Shown here one piece after another: positions 1 through 5,193 of a stretch of DNA of 5,193 nucleotides (within the stretch, counting starts at the first letter, position 1; each line of letters opens with the position of its first letter). The stretch is from Prevotellaceae bacterium. Lineage in GTDB: Bacteria > Bacteroidota > Bacteroidia > Bacteroidales > Bacteroidaceae. The notes beneath the pieces are model-generated. The model saw only the letters and a list, made by a program, of their open reading frames with translations, ran no database searches and was not told the DNA's origin. The stretch is taken from contig JAUNIK010000225.1 of NCBI GenBank assembly GCA_030523505.1, positions 1-5,193 on the forward strand, given 5' to 3'. The position numbers were made by a program, and so were the translations under genes.

Positions 1-72
1 AAAAGACGCAAGTCTTAACAAGGATATTTTGATCTAATATAGTAACTCTGTGCCATAAGGTATGTCGTTACC

Positions 73-114
73 AAACAAAAGAGGCTCGGACGTTTGTCCG
101 GGCCTCTTTTGTTT
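73..114 (-). terminator. Strong intrinsic terminator, probably bidirectional
   Basis: Positions 73-91 pair with 96-114 around a GTTT loop, giving a 19-position stem with one imperfect pair (T86/G101). The core is GC-rich and both ends are A/T runs, so either strand gives a stem followed by U-rich RNA. It lies 18 bp beyond the stop of the secreted-protein gene and should end that transcript. The one imperfect pair is a G-U wobble only in plus-strand RNA, so it may also end a convergent gene to the left of the window. Confidence 0.9.
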
Positions 115-131
115 TATTGCGTCGATGATGC

Positions 132-2666
132 TTATTTGATGAGCACCTTCTTTGTCTCAACGGTGTTGTCGGAATAGGTCACCTTCTTGATGGTGATGCC
201 AGCCGATGGAGTGGTGAGTTTACGACCAGAAAGGTCGAAATACTCAACGCTTACAGGCTTCGCAGTGTTGCCGACGGTGTTGATGCCAACCTCGGTCATG
301 TCGTAGTTCACGATGTTACTGCAGTACTTTGTGCCATCGAGAGTATAGACAACCTCAATGCCAAGGGTGTTGCGACCAGCATCGAAGAGTCGTGCAGAGT
401 GACCACCGTCCTCCCATGAGTAGTAGAACTCACGCTCTGAGAGCAGGAATGGAATCTCCTCAGTGTCCTCGTTGATGTCAACATACTGATCAGCATAGAA
501 TGTGTAGAGGTTGCCATCGTTGTAAACACGATAGGTAAGGTTCTCTACATCGAGATAGTTACCCTCGGTATCGATGCAGTTTGCATGGAAAATCAACTCA
601 TAGCAACCAATCCAGTCATTATAATAAACCTCGTCGATGATTGGGTCGGCAGGAGTAGCTGGCTTTGTCTCGAGTGGAGTGAAACTCAGGTTGTTATGGC
701 CATAGATGTTGATCTCGCCACTTGCATAGCAGAACACGATAAGACCATCGTAGCTGATCTTGCCTGTTGCAGCATCGTAGTCGAAATAGATAGCGTCGAG
801 GCTCTCGTCAACATACATGTTGCGAACGATATCGCCCCACTGCGACTCCTCCTCAACGAACTTACCTGGATATACATATTCAACCTTGCGGCCACCACCG
901 ATATACTGTGGAGCAACGCGAATCTTGCCGTTCTCGAGAGTACCCTTGAACACGGCTGTTGAATCCTCTGGGTCGAGATACATGAAATAGTAGTCGTTGC
1001 CCTTGTTTGCGATATAGCCCTTGAACACCTGATGAAGCTCGTCATCGAAGGTCGCTGTCTGCTTCATGGTGTACTGGTTTACAACAGCATCGGCAGGAAC
1101 CTCTGCCACCTTATCTGTAAATAATGTGTATGTAGGGTTGAACAGGTTTGCCTGAACATAGTTGTTGAAGTCGGCAGCCACGATGATATCGCCATAGCTG
1201 ATAGTGCCGTTTGCAGCATCGTAGTTGAACTCGAGCACACCCTCACCCTCGGTAGCGTAGAACTCGTTGAACACGAAGCCCCAGTCATCATGACTTACTA
1301 CAGTACCAGGACGGAGGAAGCAGTCAGCGTTGCCACACTTGCCAAGATACTGAGGATAACTTACAAGCAGCTTATCGCCCGAGACAGTACCCTTGAAAGT
1401 CACAACATCATCCCATACAGGCATCTGCATGTAAACCTCCTCGCCAGCATAAGCATTCTCGAGAAGAGCAGACTGACCGTGAGCGTCGCCAGGAGCAGGC
1501 TCAGTAACCATCACCACGCACTTCTTCTCGGCACCCTCTGGCACCACAGCTGGCTCGTAGTTGAATGGAGTGAACTTTGGTTCGCTTACGAAGTTCACCA
1601 CGCGGTAAGTACCCGAAGTAAATGCAAAACCGTTAGGGCTGTCAGCCTTCATTACACCGGTAGCAGGATCGTAGTTCAGCACAATCTCATCAGCACCCGA
1701 TGTGCGATATCCCGATACCTCCTCGCCCCACATCTCATCGATATAAGTGTAGGTCTCGCCGGCATTGAAAAATACATACATGTTATCAGTGATGCCAAGA
1801 TACTGTGGCGACTTGATTACTACGGTATTGTCAACCAATGTACCCTTCACTGGAACGAGATCCTCAGGATGGATGAATCCGTGCAGGTCGTAGAAGTAGA
1901 AGTCATCGCCGTCGCGAGCAATCTTTACAATCTGGCGCATGCCGTTCTCTGGATCGTAAGCATCAGGCTGGTACATCTCGTAGTTGCTTGTTGTCATGTT
2001 CTCAGGGATAGTATTCTGCTGCAACTGCTCCTCAGAGATAGGCGACATAGTGTAACTGCGACTGAAAAGGTAGAGCAGGTTGTTAGCATCCACAGCACCG
2101 AGCAACTGTCCATCGCTCTTGATGGTATCGTTCACGATTTTGAACTCGAAAGCATCCTTCTCCTGGAGGTAGATGTCGAAGCCCTGCATCTCTATAGCAG
2201 TAACATACAGAAGGTTCTGGATGTTGTAAGCGTAAGGTTGGTTGTTGGCGATGGTGATAGTACCGTTGTGGATGTCACCCTCGGTGATAGTACCCTTCAC
2301 ATAGTGAGTGTCGAGACCAGGCATGAGAATCATGTCAGGCAGATAGACCGTCTTCTCGTCGTTGCTCACATAGATAGTGTCTGAATAGCCCACATACAAT
2401 GTGCCATAGTAAGGGCTCTCGCTTGTCATCTCCTCGAGCTGGCAAACACGCTTTGTACCTTCTGGCACTGCGAAAACGCTGTCGTCATTGTTTCCGGCCT
2501 TTGCCATAGACTTGGCATTCGAGCCGAGAGTCACATTTTTTGTTGTTGATGAGATCTCGTTCCAAGGTTTCAGCATCGGACTGTCCTCGGAAAGAGTCAT
2601 CAGCGACTGAGCATGGCAACAGAGTCCCAGCATAGCCACTGAAATAAGAGTAAAGATTTTCTTCAT
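132..2666 (-). CDS. Secreted protein with four tandem ~150-residue repeats and a T9SS-like C-terminal domain
   Basis: The 844-residue protein has no recognised function. Residues 1-19 form a Sec signal peptide (Lys-Lys, hydrophobic core, cleavage probably near CHA-Q); the two cysteines do not make a good lipobox. The body holds four diverged units starting near residues 67, 220, 375 and 523. Each has a VPEG-like opening, a KGT motif (124, 274, 425, 574) about 150 residues apart, then PQYLG (287, 438, 586; degenerate in unit 1). Units 2-4 add an (F)NYDAATG-like motif (331, 480, 629). Residues ~671-790 look like a beta-sandwich linker. The end (about 805-844: EYFDLSGRKL, then VLIK) resembles type IX secretion sorting domains, so export to the cell surface or medium is inferred. 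No catalytic motif was seen; adhesion or ligand binding is a guess. The start is supported by the signal peptide; no Shine-Dalgarno site, as usual in Bacteroidetes. A terminator follows 18 bp after the stop. Confidence 0.93.
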   Translation of the reverse strand: MKKIFTLISVAMLGLCCHAQSLMTLSEDSPMLKPWNEISSTTKNVTLGSNAKSMAKAGNNDDSVFAVPEGTKRVCQLEEMTSESPYYGTLYVGYSDTIYVSNDEKTVYLPDMILMPGLDTHYVKGTITEGDIHNGTITIANNQPYAYNIQNLLYVTAIEMQGFDIYLQEKDAFEFKIVNDTIKSDGQLLGAVDANNLLYLFSRSYTMSPISEEQLQQNTIPENMTTSNYEMYQPDAYDPENGMRQIVKIARDGDDFYFYDLHGFIHPEDLVPVKGTLVDNTVVIKSPQYLGITDNMYVFFNAGETYTYIDEMWGEEVSGYRTSGADEIVLNYDPATGVMKADSPNGFAFTSGTYRVVNFVSEPKFTPFNYEPAVVPEGAEKKCVVMVTEPAPGDAHGQSALLENAYAGEEVYMQMPVWDDVVTFKGTVSGDKLLVSYPQYLGKCGNADCFLRPGTVVSHDDWGFVFNEFYATEGEGVLEFNYDAANGTISYGDIIVAADFNNYVQANLFNPTYTLFTDKVAEVPADAVVNQYTMKQTATFDDELHQVFKGYIANKGNDYYFMYLDPEDSTAVFKGTLENGKIRVAPQYIGGGRKVEYVYPGKFVEEESQWGDIVRNMYVDESLDAIYFDYDAATGKISYDGLIVFCYASGEINIYGHNNLSFTPLETKPATPADPIIDEVYYNDWIGCYELIFHANCIDTEGNYLDVENLTYRVYNDGNLYTFYADQYVDINEDTEEIPFLLSEREFYYSWEDGGHSARLFDAGRNTLGIEVVYTLDGTKYCSNIVNYDMTEVGINTVGNTAKPVSVEYFDLSGRKLTTPSAGITIKKVTYSDNTVETKKVLIK

Positions 2667-2790
2667 AAGTGTGTTGTTTATAAAATTGATAAATATTGCG
2701 TTTGTAATGACTTTGTTTGTGCTTGCCCTCTCTTATATATGATACGATTGCACTCTTTGCGACATAAATCAGTGATTATCGTCGCAAAAT
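2667..2790 (-). promoter_or_regulatory. Predicted ~120-nt 5' leader of the secreted-protein gene
   Basis: If transcription starts just after the TAATTTTG box at 2797-2804, the message begins near 2790 and carries about 120 untranslated bases before the ATG at 2666. Its first ~30 bases fold into a hairpin (2757-2787: TTGCGAC pairing with GTCGCAA, and an inner AATCA/TGATT stem around one base). The remainder is A/T-rich with no Shine-Dalgarno site. I searched 2667-2756 for a closer TAnnTTTG box and found none. The leader is inferred from the promoter position and is not directly shown. Confidence 0.5.
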
Positions 2791-2858
2791 CTGCGACAAA
2801 ATTACTTAAAAAACGCCGAATCGCCAAAAGAAATCGCGAAATAACGCAAATTCTGCGA
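2757..2858 (-). repeat. MITE-like 102-bp repeat, copy 1, carrying a promoter
   Basis: This stretch matches 4627-4728 at 100 of 102 positions (differences at 2816 and 2823), and similarity stops abruptly at both ends. The two copies have the same orientation and lie 1,870 bp apart. The sequence is rich in TCGC/GCGA words and contains overlapping palindromes at 2757-2787 and 2781-2797. It contains no convincing gene and no clear terminal inverted repeats. No matching target-site duplication is visible around this copy (flanks CACT and TTAA), so its arrival is older or its borders have changed. It lies directly upstream of the secreted-protein gene. Confidence 0.85.
2797..2828 (-). promoter_or_regulatory. 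Bacteroidetes-type promoter inside repeat copy 1
   Basis: Read on the minus strand there is TTTG at 2828-2825, a 20-bp spacer, then TAATTTTG at 2804-2797, a full match to the TAnnTTTG -7 box used by the Bacteroidetes primary sigma factor. It points at the secreted-protein gene, whose start codon lies about 130 bp downstream. A palindrome (GTCGCA, 5 bp, TGCGAC; 2781-2797) begins at the edge of the -7 box and spans the predicted start site, so it could be an operator. Activity is inferred from motif and spacing only. Confidence 0.6.
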
Positions 2859-2961
2859 TTAACAACCAAATTTCAAGTATTTGGAAACGTAGTAGGATTT
2901 TCCTTGCGAGGAAACAAAAAAAGCCTGCTCAATGCGTGCGATAGACAACAGTTCCAGGAAA
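2859..2961. other. Intergenic stretch after the ATPase gene
   Basis: This is about 100 bp between the ATPase stop codon and repeat copy 1. It holds a run of seven A residues (T on the transcribed minus strand) near 2916-2922 and a short perfect hairpin (TTTCCT 2899-2904, AGGAAA 2909-2914). For the ATPase transcript the T run comes before this hairpin, so it is not a normal terminator. I see no gene here. Confidence 0.5.
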
Positions 2962-4383
2962 TCAAAACATATACAAATCGTTCAGTGTAATTGTTGCTTG
3001 AAATACATCAGAATAGGCATTCCTTTTTACTCCTTTGGTTGTGAAGAGCACAAGCCTTGTCGATTTACCTTCTACGGCGGTATCAAAAGCCTCCTTACGT
3101 TTCAGTATCTTGTTGTATTCCGACTTATCCAAAACAAATTCGTGCATGCTGTATTTTGCTTCACAGATGTCTGTGATGCCGTCGGCACGATCTATCACCA
3201 GGTCAATCTGAGCACCCTGTTTTCCGTTCCCGCTTCGCCACGAATAGTATTCTGTGTGCATACGATCCAGATGCATGGCGGTCAAGGCCTGAGGAATGTG
3301 TTGCATCAGCAAGCGTTCAAAAGCCAACCCATACCAGGTATTCTGTGTGGGCGTACCAAGCGTGAATGTCCAATAGTGCTCGTCTCGAGTACGCAGAGAA
3401 TCAAAGTAATGGTAGAATAGCGAATACTGATCGACCAACTGATAAATCTGCCCGTTGATTTTTGTTGATGAGTTCTTGCCCATCATAATGTATGAACGTA
3501 TGAAGTCGCAGTATTCCAAATCTTCCAGCGTCTTGGTAAGATGCCCGTTATTAGCGGTTTTCAGTTTTTCGGCTATCTCTCCTCGCGTTAGCCCTTTCTT
3601 GTTCTTGGCAAGCAGATTGACAACATCTTTGTATTGCTTCGGATTGGCGAACAGCGAAGAATACAACCTACCGTATTCTTGTTTCATTGTCGCATCCTTG
3701 GCAAAGAACAAATGGTCGATATTCTCTGCATACCCCTTGTCGGAATCCAGCAAGTCGAGATAATAAGGCACACCACCCATAATCATATAGGTCTGAGCAA
3801 CGAGCAGATTGTCCCACTTCAAGCCTTTCTTCCACAAGAACTGTTTTGTCTCGCAGAGATTGAATGCATGCAAGTGCATCTCGTGTGTGATTCGGTTGTG
3901 TAAACCGCCTTTGTTGTTGATAATGTTTCTCACCATCCACGATGTTGCACTACCACACACAATCAGTTTTATGTTATTCTGCTTACTTGCCCATGTATTC
4001 CAGAAATAGTCAAGTGCCTTGACAAAACCTGAGCAACGGGTGTCGAAGCAAGGCAATTCATCGATAAACACGACCTTTGCGCCTCTCTTTCGGCTTGTCT
4101 CAAGGACTTGCCGCAGTGCCACAAACATCTCCATCCATGTCTGTGGCTTCTTCCCTTTGTATCCGTATAGCATCAACGAGGTGTAGAAGGCTTCCATTTC
4201 ATCCTTCTTTGTTCCACCGATGATGCCAGAAGTCTCAAAGGCGAAGCCCTTGTAGAATTGTGAAATAAGAAACGTCTTTCCGACCCTTCTTCGTCCGTAT
4301 ATTGCAACGAACTCCGACTTGCCCGAATTATTATATTTTGCCAAGGCATCCATTTCTGCCTTACGTCCGATGATAGCAGCCAT
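2962..4383 (-). CDS. AAA+ ATPase of the archaeal-type ATPase / DUF234 family
   Basis: The 473-residue protein opens with a P-loop ATPase domain: Walker A GRRRVGKT (residues 30-37), Walker B VVFIDE (104-109) and a sensor-1-like strand ending in CGSATS (141-147). Residues ~250-300 look like a winged helix (LTRGEIAEKL). The C-terminus fits DUF234, with E356, D394 (AQIDLVID) and E408-A-K410, a pattern like the PD-(D/E)XK nuclease fold. Length is normal for the family and no residue is obviously missing. Members are abundant and multi-copy in Bacteroidetes and archaea, and their role is poorly defined; DNA processing or a selfish or defence role is inference only. The start follows a good promoter (4410-4441) with a ~20-base leader and no Shine-Dalgarno site. 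The gene stands alone, bracketed by the two copies of the 102-bp repeat. Confidence 0.93.
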   Translation of the reverse strand: MAAIIGRKAEMDALAKYNNSGKSEFVAIYGRRRVGKTFLISQFYKGFAFETSGIIGGTKKDEMEAFYTSLMLYGYKGKKPQTWMEMFVALRQVLETSRKRGAKVVFIDELPCFDTRCSGFVKALDYFWNTWASKQNNIKLIVCGSATSWMVRNIINNKGGLHNRITHEMHLHAFNLCETKQFLWKKGLKWDNLLVAQTYMIMGGVPYYLDLLDSDKGYAENIDHLFFAKDATMKQEYGRLYSSLFANPKQYKDVVNLLAKNKKGLTRGEIAEKLKTANNGHLTKTLEDLEYCDFIRSYIMMGKNSSTKINGQIYQLVDQYSLFYHYFDSLRTRDEHYWTFTLGTPTQNTWYGLAFERLLMQHIPQALTAMHLDRMHTEYYSWRSGNGKQGAQIDLVIDRADGITDICEAKYSMHEFVLDKSEYNKILKRKEAFDTAVEGKSTRLVLFTTKGVKRNAYSDVFQATITLNDLYMF

Positions 4384-4409
4384 AAAAACAATAAGTTATT
4401 TGATGGGCG

Positions 4410-4441
4410 CAAAGGTAATAATATTTCTTTAATTATACAAG
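4410..4441 (-). promoter_or_regulatory. Promoter of the AAA+ ATPase gene
   Basis: The minus strand reads CTTG at 4441-4438, a 20-bp spacer, and TACCTTTG at 4417-4410, matching the Bacteroidetes TTTG / TAnnTTTG promoter. Transcription would start near 4404, about 20 bases before the ATG at 4383. The -33 element lies inside the left arm of the 18-bp inverted repeat at 4437-4492, so anything that binds or extrudes that palindrome would affect this promoter. Confidence 0.75.
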
Positions 4442-4492
4442 AGTTTGGGCTAAACTTTATTGTTTTTCGTTGTTTTTAGCCCAAACTCTTGT
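4437..4492. repeat. 18-bp perfect inverted repeat upstream of the ATPase gene
   Basis: The arms ACAAGAGTTTGGGCTAAA (4437-4454) and its exact complement (4475-4492) flank a 20-bp T-rich spacer. Three more pairs after one mismatch extend it to 4433-4496. Its left arm contains the -33 element of the ATPase promoter, so the palindrome lies mostly upstream of that gene's transcript. It could be an operator, a terminator insulating the gene from upstream transcription (the tail beyond it, UAUAAUU, is a weak U tract), or a remnant of a small mobile element. The sequence does not decide between these. Confidence 0.85.
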
Positions 4493-4626
4493 GTAAAAAG
4501 AAAGAGAGAAACTATACTGCAGGCGGTGGTCCTGTCAGGATATCCATTATTCTATTTCATTGTTGTCTATCTGCTTGAATACTTCTGCCACCAAATCGTC
4601 AATGCTGATGGCTGACAGCTCGTTTA

Positions 4627-4728
4627 TTGCGACATAAATCAGTGATTATCGTCGCAAAATCTGCGACAAAATTACTTAAAAAACGTCGAATCTCCAAAAG
4701 AAATCGCGAAATAACGCAAATTCTGCGA
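4627..4728 (-). mobile_element. MITE-like 102-bp repeat, copy 2, inserted in a gene remnant
   Basis: It is near-identical to 2757-2858 and in the same orientation. CGTT occurs on both sides (4621-4624 and 4729-4732), consistent with a 4-bp target-site duplication around a ~104-bp element, and excising it restores a reading frame. It is far too short to encode a transposase, so movement would need one supplied elsewhere. Its internal promoter (TTTG 4698-4695, TAATTTTG 4674-4667) points leftward toward the ATPase gene, whose start is about 285 bp downstream. The inverted repeat at 4437-4492 lies in between. Confidence 0.65.
4667..4698 (-). promoter_or_regulatory. Bacteroidetes-type promoter inside repeat copy 2
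   Basis: The TTTG (4698-4695), 20-bp spacer and TAATTTTG (4674-4667) are the same as in copy 1; both mismatches between copies fall outside the two boxes. A transcript from here would cross the gene remnant and the 4437-4492 inverted repeat before reaching the ATPase gene. Activity is inferred. Confidence 0.5.
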
Positions 4729-4911
4729 CGTTATTAGCGATAAAACGACGGAAATACTGTAAGATGATACTGTTATCAAATAGCAGAAGAATCACTGCTG
4801 TCAACCAATACAGATGCTGTTTAGTCCGAAATTCTTGAAGTTTTTCGGACTTTTCTACTGGAGGATTGTTCGGATCGATAAGAATAATAGTAAACTCACA
4901 TCACAACGTTA

Positions 4912-4950
4912 TAAAAAGCGAGAGCAATCAGCACTGGACCGATTGCTCTC
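4912..4950 (-). terminator. Intrinsic terminator after the 52-residue protein gene
   Basis: On the minus strand GAGAGCAATC (4950-4941) pairs perfectly with GATTGCTCTC (4929-4920) across an 11-base loop, followed by GCTTTTTATAA. This 10-bp stem with a U tract lies about 75 bp beyond the stop of the small-protein gene and should end its transcript, isolating it from the remnant and ATPase downstream. Confidence 0.85.
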
Positions 4951-5024
4951 TTTGCAACTCTGATGATATTGAATTATACAATCATCAAATCACTATATAG
5001 AATTCATACCTCAATAATAGAATC

Positions 5025-5183
5025 CTATTCTTCATCCCAGATGTTTCCCCATTCTTCGGGTTTACCCTTACTCTGGGCAACATCTCCATCACCACCGGTT
5101 TCACCACCACTCAAAGTGACAAGCAATGACTCTGTGTCCATCTTGCGGACTCCTGTCAGGGGAGTTATATATTCTTTCTTCAT
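5025..5183 (-). CDS. 52-residue acidic, glycine-rich small protein (Prevotella-type 'MKKEYI-P' peptide)
   Basis: The frame starts at an ATG (5183-5181) and ends in TAG. The protein begins MKKEYITPLTGVRKM, continues TESLLVTLSGGETGGDGD and ends in a tryptophan-containing acidic tail (EEWGNIWDEE). It has no signal peptide or membrane segment. Short proteins with this plan (MKK-Y-I-P start, a Leu-Leu/Ser-Gly middle, Gly/Asp-rich then Trp/Asp-rich end) are common in Prevotella, but their function is unknown to me. The SGGETGGDG stretch recalls double-glycine leader peptides, though the leader pattern is not a close match, so a secreted-peptide precursor is only a possibility. A dedicated terminator downstream supports a real gene. 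Upstream signals lie outside the window; the 10 visible bases before the ATG show no Shine-Dalgarno site. Confidence 0.75.
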   Translation of the reverse strand: MKKEYITPLTGVRKMDTESLLVTLSGGETGGDGDVAQSKGKPEEWGNIWDEE

Positions 5184-5193
5184 AGTCTTCAAA

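Larger units (their letters stand above)
4547..4900 (-). pseudogene. Decayed gene of unknown function, split by repeat copy 2
   Basis: From 4900 leftward an open frame of 57 codons reaches the repeat at 4729 (…RRFIANN). On the far side, 4624-4547 encodes NELSAISIDDLVAEVF and nine more residues, then a TAA stop. Removing 4625-4728 and one copy of the flanking CGTT (4621-4624 and 4729-4732) joins the two in frame as …FIANNELSAIS…, giving 81 residues with a charged linker (PPVEKSEKLQEF), a likely membrane segment (YWLTAVILLLFDNSIIL) and an acidic tail. The repeat itself brings an in-frame stop at 4676-4678. The 5' end is also missing: a TGA at 4901-4903 precedes the frame and no plausible start follows. 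It is therefore the C-terminal remnant of a gene I do not recognise. Confidence 0.6.

Noticed and set aside
2..37. Possible 3' end of a plus-strand gene (frame reading KDASLNKDILI then TAA)
   Set aside because: Only 11 codons are visible with no start or motif. The bidirectional terminator at 73-114 makes a convergent gene plausible, but the sequence is too short to support it.
1290..2384. 364-codon plus-strand frame
   Set aside because: It lies wholly antisense to the secreted-protein gene, which has a signal peptide, internal repeats and a terminator; the antisense product has no recognisable features.
2678..2869. 63-codon minus-strand reading frame running through repeat copy 1
   Set aside because: It consists mostly of the repeat and the leader, has an unlikely composition, is not preserved around copy 2 because the flanks differ, and conflicts with the promoter seen there.
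2739..3420. Plus-strand frames of 83 and 162 codons
   Set aside because: They run across the repeat, the intergenic stretch and the antisense of the ATPase 3' end, and show no domain or start signal.
4433..4496. Invertible promoter or phase-variation switch
   Set aside because: The inverted arms are separated by only 20 bp with no promoter between them, and no recombinase gene is present in the window.
2757..4728. CRISPR array or integron-like repeat array
   Set aside because: There are only two copies 1.87 kb apart, with a full gene between them and no regular short spacers.
4823..4851. Plus-strand hairpin AGTCCGAAA / TTTCGGACT followed by TTTT, resembling a terminator
   Set aside because: It falls inside the gene remnant's coding sequence, and no credible plus-strand gene ends before it (the 24-codon frame there is not convincing). 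It is probably coincidental.

Overview
The window looks like chromosomal DNA from a gut or oral Bacteroidales bacterium, most likely Prevotella/Segatella-like. This is inferred from three things: promoter matches of the Bacteroidetes type (TTTG about 20 bp before TAnnTTTG), genes without Shine-Dalgarno sites, and a secreted protein that ends in a type IX secretion-like C-terminal domain. A short acidic 'MKKEYI-P' peptide of a kind common in Prevotella fits the same picture. No rRNA, tRNA or CRISPR was seen.

All supported genes lie on the minus strand and are described here in transcription order, right to left. At 5025-5183 is a 52-residue acidic, glycine-rich small protein followed by a good intrinsic terminator (4912-4950). 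Between 4900 and 4547 lies a decayed gene of unknown function. It is split by a 102-bp repeat (4627-4728). Removing the repeat and one copy of a flanking CGTT joins the two halves in frame. Next come an 18-bp perfect inverted repeat (4437-4492) and a promoter (4410-4441) feeding a 473-residue AAA+ ATPase with a DUF234/PD-(D/E)XK-like C-terminus (2962-4383). A second copy of the repeat (2757-2858, 100/102 identical) follows. Last is an 844-residue secreted protein (132-2666) built from four tandem ~150-residue units, ending at a strong terminator (73-114).

The most interesting feature is the repeat. It appears to be a small MITE-like element carrying a complete Bacteroidetes promoter, with two competing palindromes around the predicted start of transcription. 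Copy 1 sits where the promoter of the secreted protein should be, and no better promoter is visible, so the element may have become that gene's promoter and leader. Copy 2 interrupts a gene and points at the ATPase. The two direct copies bracket the ATPase as a 1,870-bp unit that could be lost by homologous recombination. The genes do not form an obvious pathway; the window reads as an accessory region shaped by small-element insertion.
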